Below, piece after piece: positions 1-11,438 of a stretch of 64,000 nt of DNA. This DNA is from Dreissena polymorpha (Eukaryota; Mollusca; Bivalvia; Myida; Dreissenidae), in the NCBI RefSeq assembly GCF_020536995.1, contig NC_068356.1, positions 80,214,107 through 80,278,106 on the forward strand. The letters run 5' to 3'. Numbering within the stretch: position 1 is the stretch's first letter; every line of letters starts with the position of its first letter. Position numbers and translations under genes: made by a program. The notes beneath the pieces were generated by a model. That model worked only from the letters and a program-made list of their open reading frames with translations, was not told the origin of the DNA and did no database searches.

Positions 1-1952
1 GAATTAGCAACATTTCGAAGAAGAAACTATAAGATGTTGCTGTGACAACAAAAATAGAATCAATTGTTAGATAAAGAAACGATAGCGATAATATATAAAT
101 ATTCGTTATGATCAATAAAGCTCAGTTGAAATACAATAAAGATGGATCATGCGTTTTTTTTTTCCTGTTTGAGTAATCTTCATTGAAATAAATTACATAT
201 TAGAAATATTGTGTTATTGTGGATTCAAAACAGTTTATTCCCCCATCTGCAGATGAAAAGTCGCTTGTTAAACATGTCTTCTAGCTTCAAAATCAAGGTC
301 AAGCATATTAAAGTTTGTCTTTGACTTTAAATTCATTATTAATTATTAAATTGCCAAATAACGTGTAACTGTTCATCATTCGAATACGGTGTAATGTGTA
401 AAATGCAAGTGCCGTTAGTTCAAAATTTAAAGTGATACTAAAGTTAATGCTACAAAACTTACACGATAAAGCTTTTGAAGACTGAAACTTCAAAAAGGCA
501 ATTTTAAAGAAACTACACAAACAATTCTTAAACCTGTTTACAGGAAAATTTTGGCATAAGGACTGAGCTCCCACGAAATGGTCAGGGCCATTCTCATTAT
601 AAAATAAAAGCAAAATAACTTGCAACAAGGAAGATTTAACTTCACGAAAACGAGCTGTACATGCTGCCGACATTAAAATAGATTTAATTTCCAAATATAT
701 ATCCGTCTAGAATGAATATATATATATATAGCGAGGAATTAGTGTGAAATCTCTGTAAGCGATTCAACATGATCCAATCATTATTTTCATCATACAATAG
801 TGGGAGTATGCAAACTTATGTTGGCCAGATGTAGTTTGAAATTACTTATTGTAGCTTGGGTTTAACGATAACCTTAGTTGTATTGAGGCACAGGGAGCTT
901 CTAGCTTATAGACGGGCATAATTTCATTCACGCCAGTGTTAAATCAACATGGTCGACCAGTCTTTCAATATAATATATATCCTCCAGATACATATCTAAA
1001 ATTGAACTTTAAAATGCATTTGTATATTATCAATGTAACTTAATATACTATAAATTGTGTCAGTTATTGTACAACATATACATTATTTTTTCATAATTTC
1101 TTTTTAAAAATCATTTAAACACATACGACTCGACTAGGTCTCCTAGTGTTGTTCCTAAATTATTCAATGTTATTTAGCACAAACCAATGATGCAAAATGA
1201 ATGACAAAGCAACCGTTATTTTTACACAAATTATATCATTTTACTAGATGGTTCATACCAGACAAGAATGTTTGTTTTGGATAGAATGCTATTTCAATAA
1301 CAAACTGTAGTTTGCTTGTCTTTTTAAGAGTGGATGTAAACAGTAGAATAAAAAGAAATACTGTCAGCTGTTCTAAAATCTTACAAACATCTTTTGTGCC
1401 AAACTTAGGAGAAAAGAAAAAATGAAACGTGAAAACAAAACCTCAAACCAATAAGTATTCACACTTATAACACTCATATATGTCGCCGCGTAATCTCGGA
1501 CGCATACACTGACTATATTACTTACATTTATGTATAAATGCCCGATGTTTGAATTTCATTGAGTGTGTTTAAACAATAGAAAATCACAAGCCACGTAGGT
1601 GAATTCCTAAATACATGGTTATATTTATCATTTGACGCGAGTTACTGATTAAATTCGTGTGATTGTAACACTGATTACCCGACCTGAGGTTAATGGAGCG
1701 TCTTTCATACCTTCTTTGCGTTAAGCTCATTCGACAGACGGCCGTCCTTTAATAACCTTTTTCATACTTTGTCGTTACACAGATTGTTCAATTAGTGTCA
1801 AGTGTCGAGATGTTTCTTTCGTTTCTTTCATTCATAAGGCAAATACTGTACCAAAATCACTTAGAAGAATCTATTGTGTCGTTATTTTTTATGTTTTGCT
1901 TTTGATGTGACAATCCGTTATGTCACCTCCGCAATTTGCTACAACATAATTA
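1..1952. other. Intergenic or intronic AT-rich DNA, no gene recognised
   Basis: No exon, RNA gene or named repeat can be supported here. A 128-codon minus-strand frame at 308-694 is open, but its composition (Phe/Leu/Ser-rich, no domain) looks like chance in AT-rich DNA. A short TA run lies near 718-730. Confidence 0.4.
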
Positions 1953-2052
1953 TCATTGCTCGGCTATGGACATTTGAGGATTATTAGGCCCAGGTTCATC
2001 GGGGTTTCGTTCGTAAATGTGATCAGCAAAATAGTCGGAACGATTACCAAAC
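1953..2052 (-). CDS. Candidate terminal exon of an unknown minus-strand gene
   Basis: The minus strand shows a good 3' splice site (AATTCTGTCAG) just above 2052, then 33 codons to a TGA at 1953-1955. The peptide includes NRSDYFADHIYERNPDEPG and ends NNPQMSIAEQ. It is hydrophilic, acidic and low in Phe/Ile/Asn repeats, unlike the random frames around it, and would suit a cytoplasmic tail. No family was recognised and no upstream partner exon was found. The frame is open further upstream to 2339, but that part reads like intron. This is inference from splice signal and composition only. Confidence 0.33.
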
Positions 2053-2131
2053 CTGACAGAATTTATAATTGTAAGGGTAAGCATAAGCGTATATGTAAAT
2101 GTCAAGTTGTGTTTATTTCTCTGTTTTGTAG

Positions 2132-2277
2132 TTAATAACCAACACACTGATCCGCGTTTTCGATGTTTGGCACGATTTGAAATGTGCAAATGCAAATATG
2201 ACTGTATTGTGGTCATCAGTTTGCTTATTCCGATTCGTGGATGCGGTTGTTGTACATTAAGTAGTATTACTGTGTAA
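2132..2277 (+). CDS. Candidate Cys-rich terminal exon, unknown family
   Basis: A plus-strand acceptor (CTCTGTTTTGTAG) precedes a 48-codon open stretch to a TAA at 2275-2277. The peptide has seven Cys, including a CKCKYDC cluster and an IPIRGCGCC ending. The Cys spacing faintly recalls secreted cystine-knot cytokines such as IL-17, but the invariant spacing is not met. It lies opposite an open minus-strand frame, so chance is a real possibility. No partner exon was found. Confidence 0.18.
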
Positions 2278-4965
2278 CAATTTAAAGAGTGGTATGTGAT
2301 TAGAAAGCCGTGTATATGTAATAGAACCGATAGATGCATACCATACCGCTCCGAGGCATATTTGTATCAATTATCTTAAATATCCAGATCTTTTTAAGGC
2401 AAACATTTCTTATAAATAATGAATACGGTTTTGACTAAGACATGACCTTCATGTGTGATTTTGAACATAATCGTGTGTACTTAACGCCATTTATAAAGAA
2501 CATAACAGGTTACTACTCTATTGTTGTTTAATATATCAGGGAAGCCTAAGAATAAAATAACCACGAGGCTTTTCGAGTACTTCTTTTTTTTCTTGTGTCG
2601 TGTCTGTTAAATTTCAAAACGATAGGACAGTAAGCATTTTTTTGCATACCATAGCTCAATGTTCCGATTTCTAAAGACATAACAAAATATAATTGTCAAC
2701 AATCTTCCTTTTTAACGAAAAGCAATACCTTTTTCGACGTGTGTCGCGTTAAATATGACGCCATTAACACTATCGCTTAATATTAGTGGCATACATTTTT
2801 TTACTTGTTTATCCTAATGTGTCAAAACTGTATTGCATCTCTATATGTCAAAAATGTTTCGAACTGATACAAAGGTACCTGATAACATTTAACGTCTAGC
2901 CTCACCGTAATTATATTATTCTAAGTCTTACCTTTTACGTCACAAAACGCTTTGCTCCTAATCTGTTATACCCTATTATCAGGCACCTTTTAATCAGGTT
3001 GAATTAGTGTATAGTTATGAAACAATTTTATGACGTCACGTAATTTAACAACTTTTGTAATTTTCTAAAATGTTTTAGTCAGATGAATAGTAGGTTTTTG
3101 TTTATTTGTTAAAAAATAATACATACAAACGTTGTAAGTAAACTCTTCAGTCTCACTAACAAGAGAATTCCCAAACTTTCTTCATAAAACATGGTTCAAA
3201 CTGGTTTCTGATCCTGTATGCCCACCATGTGAGCAATTTAATTCGAAAGGCAGCCACTCCTATATTAAGCATGATAAAAAAAGCTGCGCGCGTAATTTAA
3301 ATAAAAATCATATCGATCGTATTTCATGTGTTTATTATAACTATGTAAACTTTAACACACCATTTATTTCAAAGGCAAACACATTATATTTAAGACAAGA
3401 TTATATTTTGTATCAATTGCAATACGTCATTTTGAATATAGTTTCCGGTATTTTTATTATTTTTGAGGTAAATACCCTATATTTATTGAGCATCGTTAAA
3501 ATGTGCTATATATTTAATTTGTTTTTGTTCTCTTTCGAAAAATATGACGCATATCTGCGCATTATCTGGGTGATAATTTTTTTTTTAAATTGTTGTTATG
3601 ATGATGCACAATTAAAGTAGGTAGTAGTACTAGTATTTGGTTTGCTTTTTTATTGCGTTGATACCTTCATCCAAATTAATGGTGTCAAACTGAAGACCTA
3701 TGATGTTCTAATAGGAAATATAGTATATGCGTATTCAAAACTATATATTACAAACCATTTTACATAACACACCTTTATTATATCACTGAGTAACGTGTGT
3801 TTTAAGCTTCATTAATTCAGGTATTTTTGAGCCGTTTTTGTAACCGACTTTCCAAGCCAAGATTGGTGCAAAGTGGAATCGTGAGCATCTGGGTTTATTT
3901 ACATACAATTATTTTGATAGGTTAACGAATATCGTTGAGAATAGCAAGGGCACAAATATTTCCAACAACATATGGTTGACAACATTAATGTTAATAGTAA
4001 TTTGTATCACTTCTTACGGCATTCAATAAACGTAATTACTATTCCAATAACAAAGTAACAAAAAATACAGACCAAATGTAAGTGGAACATTCAAACTTAT
4101 TATCTCGCATTATGATTTTCTTAAATCAAAATCAATTGGTACGTTTATAAATGTTGTAAAATTAATTAAAAATAATATGAATCCAAAATGGCAATCAAGT
4201 CAAAGATCAGTAAGAGCTGTATTACACAAGTGGGGCATCCTTCTTTGAGACCAAAGCATGCTTTGTGGTTGGTTGAACGATTATCAAATAGTGCATGTTC
4301 ACGGGTAGACGGAATCAAAGAAATCGTGCATCGCTGAAACTTTGTTTGAGCTTTTTTATGTGCATAATGTCTATGATATGAATTCCACTAGTTTGGCATT
4401 ACATAAAATAACATATAACATGAACGCTAACGTTGAACGACTTGACGAAAATTGTCCGACACAAAAAAAATGTGATCAATGAACACATGCACTCTTTAGA
4501 GATTGGACGTTCATCTTCTAAATTATTTTCAGGAATAATGCTTCTCAATTAAATTGAAATATGAAAAGTTATATAATTCATTACAATCATTTATATCGAC
4601 GTATTACCATTAACAGACAATAGATATGACGATTAAAGTTGAAAGTAATAACACACTCATTAAACGGCCATTGAGGTACTTCAAGTAAGAAGTTACTAGT
4701 GTTAAGTTAGATTAAGTCCATCAGTGCTGTGAAACTGAAACCAGCTGTACAGTTAAAGTGGTTTTAGAGGAAGTCTTTATTTATTAAGTACGTTCGTCCG
4801 GCTGTCCGTCTGCCTGGATTAACGCAAAGCTACTTATTTAGTAATAAACTTGGTATACTTATAAACAGATACAATTTCATTTTATTTAAATCAAATTTTC
4901 ATTCGCATTCCTATTTCTGCTTCCTTTGTATCATTGTTAAAACGTATCAACTGCAGTCAATAGTT
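2278..4965. other. No gene recognised
   Basis: AT-rich DNA without convincing exons on either strand. The 70-codon plus-strand frame near 3408 is Ile/Phe/Tyr-rich and unsupported. This stretch would hold the 3' UTR of the LRAT-domain gene, whose stop is at 4966. Confidence 0.4.
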
Positions 4966-6756
4966 TTAATTTCCGGTTGCCAAGTCCCACATGTACAGCA
5001 ATGGATGCCTCCACAAATATTTGCTGGTAACAACAGCAGCGACTCCTTCGAAAGGTCGCGCCTGAAGATATTCATAATGAAAATAATGCCTTTAATTGAT
5101 GTATTTTTGTCGTAAATATAGCATTTTACATTTATATTCTTTTATTCTTTTACATGATAGTAAGATATAATATAGGCGCGATCGAATTCGCTTCTATCAT
5201 TTGTCCAATTTATTTGAAAAGGTTGCATAAATTTGTATTTCATGGTATGTGGTGAATGAGTAAAGAATGATTTAAAAGATGATTTCATTATGATCGTATT
5301 TTCATTTTATGACTGCTTGTGTAAAATAAATTTCAAGAGATGCGAGGCCGCTCAATTGCTATTTATAGAGTTTGTCATTTTTGAAGGTTAACTAAAATAG
5401 TTATTTATTTCTGTAAATGGATACAACATTATCATAACGAAAAATCAGTAGAAATGATTCATATATTTGTTCCGTTCTTGAATTTATTTCGATATAATAT
5501 TAAATGCCTTAACATTTAAATGGCTTATGTGAACAATTGTGTTAATAGTAATATCCAAACATATGTCAGTTATTGGTATGCATAAAACTATTGCTATAAG
5601 TCTGCTTAACCTTAAATATGAAAATATCCGTAAGTCTATTGAAAGTCAATTTTCCCGCTGCATATGATTGTCCCAAGAAATCTAGGTCAAAGCCCATCTA
5701 ACACCGAACACTATTTATTTAATATATACTTCGCTATTAGTTCGTCAGGCCTTGTAAACATCATTATACGTGTGTGAGGATGACTTGTCAATGACAAAGT
5801 TTTCAACAGCACTGGAGGTGTAAAGGAAGGACTTATGAAAAAATAAAAGCAAGCAAGATACAATAAGTGTGTTAACCTGTTCGCTTTCTGCCTTTCCATA
5901 TCTACAGTACGTTGCGAAGTGCTCACAGTTGTTAAGAAGAAGGTTGTAGCCAGCCTGGCAAATGCTTTCTTTGGCCCTTTTTACGATTTCTTTTGCTAGT
6001 AAAGGTCTGATAAACATAAGGCATACATATGTATGGATGAAAATATTAATTAACACATACAAAATGCACCGTCACAGTCAAAATAAAGGTTCTAAAGGTA
6101 AATTTTAACATATCATTACCAAACAATATAAACGAAACAAATGCTGGTTTTCTCATCTTACTGAAATATTAAAAGTAGACAAATATTTAACGCGATTCAC
6201 AGAAAAACAGTGAAAACAGGAAAAAATATCGATTCACGAAGCGATTTATTTAAGGAAATGTTACATATAAAACGTTCATAACAAATTGTATTGTATAAGA
6301 TGGGATATGTTACTCGGTTTTCTCTGAAAAAATCGTTTAAGGGTAATCAGGATAATTCAGTGGCAATTTGTTCATACTTGTACCATCCTTTGATATACCG
6401 ATTGCACATAACACATTTTTATATTTTAGGTAAAGAAGAAATGATTAATAAAATAGAAAGTTCTTTGACTCAGATCACTAATTAAAAAGTAGGATTGGAG
6501 TATGATCTCAATACATTCTAAAAGACCTACATATGAAAGAAGATGCCTTTTGGAAAAAATACGCACTTGCAATCAGAATCTTTTGAGTTGTTTTTCTTCG
6601 CTTTTGAATTGGCAGCTACTCTCAGGAAAGAGTCCTCATGAACGAATGCTTCGTTCATTCTTTTGACGGCGCGGACCAACCGAAAAGCGGGTTGCAAGAG
6701 TTTCTCTAGAAAGCTTTCGTCTTCGCTTTCGTCCATATGAATGACGAGTCCGTCTC
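4966..6756 (-). CDS. LRAT/PLAAT-domain (NlpC/P60-like) protein, 5' incomplete
   Basis: Three minus-strand exons, 6567-6756, 5877-6006 and 4966-5061, join in phase with GT-AG borders and end in TAA at 4966-4968. The first encodes GDGLVIHM, matching the LRAT-family segment after the Gly-Ile-Tyr strand, then an acidic, Lys-rich linker. The second encodes YNLLLNNCEHFATYCRYG, the NCEHF block that carries the catalytic Cys. The third encodes a short tail ending LLYMWDLATGN. Family members form an acyl-thioester on this Cys and act as phospholipases/acyltransferases on membrane lipids, or have lost activity. The exon with the first catalytic His (usually in an HW or HxG context) was not found upstream. 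A 40-nt block near 6958-6997 has good splice signals but would put a stop at the junction, so it could only be an alternative or untranslated exon. Family is sure; the exact member is not. Confidence 0.8.
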
Positions 6757-8160
6757 CTAAAACATCAATTAATAAAATTATTTACATGTTTAACATATGA
6801 TGATTTGGTTTGAAAATGAAATTGTGCTAAATTCTTTCACCCCGAGTATGTGTGGTTTTATGTCGTAGCATATTAAATAGCGCCCAACAATGCCAGCATG
6901 TTTTTTTGCGAATGATCGCTGTTGTGAGAGAAGAACTTCATTGACTTACAGCCATCGGACATGCACTTGCTGAAGCAATTCTGCAGAATCTAAAAAAAAA
7001 GTGAGGTTACGCCATACGATGATACATCAGCAATTTGAGTGACGCTACCGACAAGTCCGGAAAACTCAATGAGACTGCGAAAATGCAATAATAAAGACGC
7101 TCGCCGTTTAGGAACGTAATGCACAGTGAACGCGCGAACTCCTGGATGTACCATATAACATTGAAGATCACAGGCAATATGTTTAAGATAAGACGAACCC
7201 TAACAGTAACACATAGACGGACGTCCTAATGTCATTCCTAAAAAAGACCTATAATAAGGTTGCTGCAGATGAACTTTTACTTTGTGTATATGCCTGGTAT
7301 GGGGCTTAGTCGTGTATCAACGCCTTATTGTTCACGCCATATAAAAACACTAGCTGAAACGATAACTTGTTTATGTAAATGAAAGTTTATGGTGGAAGTC
7401 TGCTTATTTAAGCGAGGCCACAATACACCATAAGTGCTAATGGTAGGAGCAATGGGCCAACAATTGTTAAAATTCTCTCTGATTATTGTACGTTTTCATT
7501 TCTCCATTTGCGCGCGATGAGGAAACGGTTATGTTATTCTGTAATAATCGTTTATTAAATGTCCTGTAGCGTCAAAACGCTTTTATCGAATTATAAAAAA
7601 GTGTTGACCTCTGTGAGATGCAGTGTATGACTTATATCAAAGCGATCAATATGATGCAAATATATGTGTAAGTATATAGGGAGAATCTCAGAGAAGGACT
7701 GCTTATTGATGAGATCTTCAAAAGGCTGATAAACAAGTTTCATGTTTTGAAGTTTTGTTTATTGTTAAAAATGAACTTCCGCTTCCGGTGGTATCAAAAC
7801 ACAAAATAAGATGAAGTAAAATATTATTATTTTTTAGTGATCTGAGTCATATTTTATGGTGAAATTGAATGGATAAATGTGTAGGATAAAGAGCAAAACG
7901 CAAGTATGACAATTAAGAAAACTACATCATAAAGACATTAGTAGTTTGTTTGACACTTTTTCCTCTACCGGTATAATGCGGCAGGTGGGGTATCGAATTT
8001 ATTAAACAAAATTTAGATTGGAAAACTGGTTTAGTACCTACCTACCAGTTTACAATTAGTTCGTCACGCATGACTGAACAGTCTAATTGTCGAATTACCT
8101 ACCAAACAACAGTGTGACAAGCAATTGAAATTCAGACAATAGGTACAATACGGTACACTA
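6757..8160. other. No coding exon recognised; possible upstream intron of the LRAT-domain gene
   Basis: No exon with the missing LRAT N-terminal His motif could be seen. The only splice-like block is the short minus-strand one near 6958-6997, bounded by a T-rich AG acceptor and a GTAAGT donor. Confidence 0.35.
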
Positions 8161-8179
8161 CGACAGAAGATCAGTCGAG

Positions 8180-9165
8180 GGTGACCGAGCCAGAGCGTTG
8201 TTTTTCTTTTATCGTGATTGTAGTGATTAAAGTAAAAATAAAATCACGCGGTTATGACTACAAACAATGAACAAAAGACCCCATTCATCAACAGCAAGTG
8301 AAAGTGCTTTAACAGACGATAGCCGTTTAGAACCACCAGTTTTTGAAACACCCGTAGCATCAAAGCAAAATAAGAGACATAATAAAAAGAAAAAGACCGA
8401 CAAAGCTATATCAAACCAGAAAAGCCTGACTGATTTCATGACAAGTAAAGAAACGGAAATGCCAGCAGATCAATCGCAATCATCGATCGAAAAGCGCTTA
8501 AAAGAGATCAGCTCAAAATTGTCAAATGTACTAACAAAAGATGACAGCTTTATCATAAAAATATCATAAGGGAAACGCTCGAAGAACTTAAAGAGAAACT
8601 TCTGGGCTCAGTGATGAAACGAATCGAAATAATCGAAGGGAATATGTTCGAACAAGCAAAAGAGGTCGAGTCGCTCAAAAAACAAATCGAGGAAAAAAAT
8701 CTGGAAATTGACTTGTTAAAACAAAAAGAGAAAGCGCATGAGGCCAGTCTTAACGACCTGGAACAGTACGGTCGACGAAACAGCGTCCGAATTACTGGCC
8801 TTCTGAATGACACCGAAAACCAAACTTCAAATGCCGTTGCTGAACAATCGGCTAATCTGATAAATCAAAAATTGGGAATACGTATAGAATATAGAGACAT
8901 TGATGTGGCACATAGGCTCGGCAAATACATTCACAATAAAAACAGACCAGTAATTGTTAAATTAGACGCCAGACAAAAATAGACATCATGAAAAGAGCGA
9001 AATTACTAAAGGGCTCAGGGATTTTCATCAATGAAGATCTTACCAAAAGAAATGCCGAGGTTCTTGCGTCGCTACGCCTGAAAGAGCCTACGCTTATAGA
9101 CAGAGCATCGTACCGAGGCACCCTCCGTAAACAATCATGCAGATTTTTTTACTATTAATGGTAGC
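8180..9165 (+). mobile_element. Non-LTR retrotransposon (LINE) 5' UTR and ORF1 remnant
   Basis: A start at 8267 opens a basic, Ser/Lys-rich ORF1-type protein. After a frame change near 8560 the reading continues with a coiled coil (MFEQAKEVESLKKQIEEKN) and the ORF1 signature LEQYGRRNSVRITGL, then an RRM-like part with DVAHRLG. A second frame change near 8980 is followed by KRAKLLKGSGIFINEDLT, also typical of these ORF1 proteins. No endonuclease or reverse transcriptase follows; the sequence runs into T-rich DNA. It is therefore a truncated, inactive copy. It may belong to the same family as the reverse-transcriptase fragment at 25190-26890, but nothing here links them. Confidence 0.78.
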
Positions 9166-9334
9166 TGATCTAAAGATAATTATATTTTCGTTTCATTTTG
9201 TTTTTCTTTTCAACAGGGCATATTTGGGATTGTCATTCGAAATAGATTACAATAACATGTAGCAGTATGCATCATTCCACTTGGTTTTCTCAATCACATT
9301 GCAGTGCAATAAGATGTAGCATTCCAAAATGTTT

Positions 9335-9525
9335 CTTACCAATTTTTTTTCCGTACCCAAAAATTGTTTTTCATACCCATATGTTTTTTCCTATCATATT
9401 TATGTTCTTTCTTTTTTTTCTTACCCAAATTTTGTTCGTACCAAAATTTTGTTTGACCTAATTTGTTCGTACCTAAAAATGTTGTATCCAAATTTATTTT
9501 CGTACCCAAAATTTTCAACATTCAT
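9335..9525. repeat. Degenerate T-rich array of about 16-17-bp units
   Basis: Variants of GTACCCAAAATTTT recur about every 16-17 bp, with the core TACC or ATCC near 9338, 9354, 9376, 9422, 9439, 9471, 9487 and 9504. Open frames on both strands here are by-products of the biased composition. Confidence 0.5.
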
Positions 9526-9544
9526 ACAAAAGTCAAAATATGTT

Positions 9545-10640
9545 TAAGAATACTAATACAACCATGCAAATAAATATGTGGGACTTCCTTCATAAATGCG
9601 GTGTACATAAAGACAGTAGAATACATCTAATTTAATAAACCTATTGTTTCTATGTCACAATAACTGTAGATATACAAATGCACTGTAGAGCCTTATGTTT
9701 GATCTTTACTGATAAGCCAAGTTAACCTACATGTACTGTGTTTTGGTGTATTGATTGAACAGTGCAATGAAGCTGTTTCCATGGCAACTTTGACTTCAGT
9801 AGAATTTACTGGTTTACCTGTAAATATTTAGTGCAGTTTATAATGACCATCCATAAAGGAGACATAGCATTGATCATTTTCATGCATCTTTTTCATTATA
9901 GGGTGTCATTATTTTGATTTGTGTACATACTGTTATTCATTTCTTATGAGTAGTGTTTACATGATGTTAATGTCTCAACTGCCAGTAAGTAATTAATAAC
10001 ACAAGTCTGTCATCTGATAACCAATATACAGTATGTCATGTTTATACTCAAAATGAAGCATTTTCTTAGAGGTACATGGATGTGCTATTTGTTGTTTTGT
10101 ATTATTTTGACTCGTATTTTTAAACATGAATTTGAGTTAATTGCCATGTTTCATTTGTCATAGCTGAGGAATCACAGAGGGATGGGCTGAAATGCCTTGA
10201 CTTAGATCCTTATCTGTCAATCACCATCTGAACCCTACTCTAAGATCAGACAACAGCCAATTAAAATTGAGATAAGCCCAGAAAAGATGTATTGAAGGAT
10301 ACTATTTGATGTTGACTATTGGCCAATGTCTGTCTAGTCTGAGGGTGTATAAAACATGCTGCACAGGGCTTATCACCATTCTGAAACCTAAATTACACTG
10401 CTTAAAGAATCTGCATCACTGGTAAATATACCTTTGGACATTGAAAATTTACCAACATCTAGGATATTTTTAAAGACTATGTGTAATTGCGCCTGAAGTA
10501 GGATCACCACTGAAAGGAATCTGCAAAACAGGTTGGTGGCAACCCTGATAAACTACATAGCAACTTCATATTTGGTATAGTGTTTCTCAAAGAAATATTG
10601 TCGTTATATATTGAAAGTCAGTACAGCTTTAGTATAAACT
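9545..10640. other. No gene recognised; one TATA-like segment
   Basis: No coding exon seen. GTATAAAACATGCTGCAC near 10349 resembles a TATA box with downstream start region, and GGTTGGTGGCAACC near 10531 could be the edge of an old repeat. Neither is enough to call a promoter or an element. Confidence 0.3.
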
Positions 10641-11210
10641 GTATGCGCATATGTAACCGGAAGGCAAGATATCAAGGTTTATATCATGATCTTGCGTTTT
10701 CGAGCCATGCTCAGACGAGATAATTTAATCACGATACCAGATCGCGATATTTTTATCGTAATCTCACATCATTAATACACACTTTTGTTTCGAAATATGT
10801 TGCCGCCACATCGTAATATCGCGTTTTCGCCAATATTATTTAAAAGCAGATAGAGCGAAATAACGATGCGAGGTTGCGATATTACGATGCAAAAGTTCGA
10901 TAAAATTAGCACAATGCAATATCATGGTATTAATATCGCGATTTTACATAGTGTTTCGTTGTTTCGAACTTTCAATGAACAACGATTTCGCAAAAAACGA
11001 TACGAAGACAAGAGATTACTGTGCGGTATCATAATATTATCGCGACCTCGCGTTCTCGCGTTCTCAACTCATGATCTTGTGTTATGACATCATCAGATCG
11101 CTACTTCCTATCGTATGTTCGCGTCCTCGACATTTCGATCGGGAGGTCGATAATGCGGGACAAAATGTTGCAGTTACGGAAAACCGACTCCGTAGTACGT
11201 TATGGTCGAA
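10640..11210. repeat. CpG-rich block of scrambled TCGCGATATTACGA-like motifs
   Basis: In otherwise CpG-poor AT-rich DNA, this block is full of TCG, CGCG and ATCGCGATATT words on both strands, such as TTGCGATATTACGATGC near 10874. Edges are partly inverted copies (ATGATCTTGCGTTTTCGAG on the left, CTCGCGTTCTC...ATGATCTTGTG on the right). No protein is encoded: the 73-codon frame at 10866 is composition-driven. It may be a recent non-autonomous element or a degenerate satellite. Confidence 0.5.
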
Positions 11211-11438
11211 CGCGCGTGTTGGGAATACAATATATAATTTATAATTACATTATAATATAATAACAGTGGCATCACCAACTATTGTTTGTGTGAAATTACA
11301 GAAATGTGTTTTTCCATTACATACGTTTTCTTTAAAATTAATTTTTTGGAAATATTTTGAGCGGTAGCTGTACATTATAACTTATAATTGGTATTTTTTT
11401 TTCTCACAAGTATATACTTGTAACGTATTTTTTTACAG

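Noticed and set aside
308-694. 128-codon minus-strand frame
   Set aside because: No domain, no splice context, and amino-acid make-up of AT-rich random sequence.
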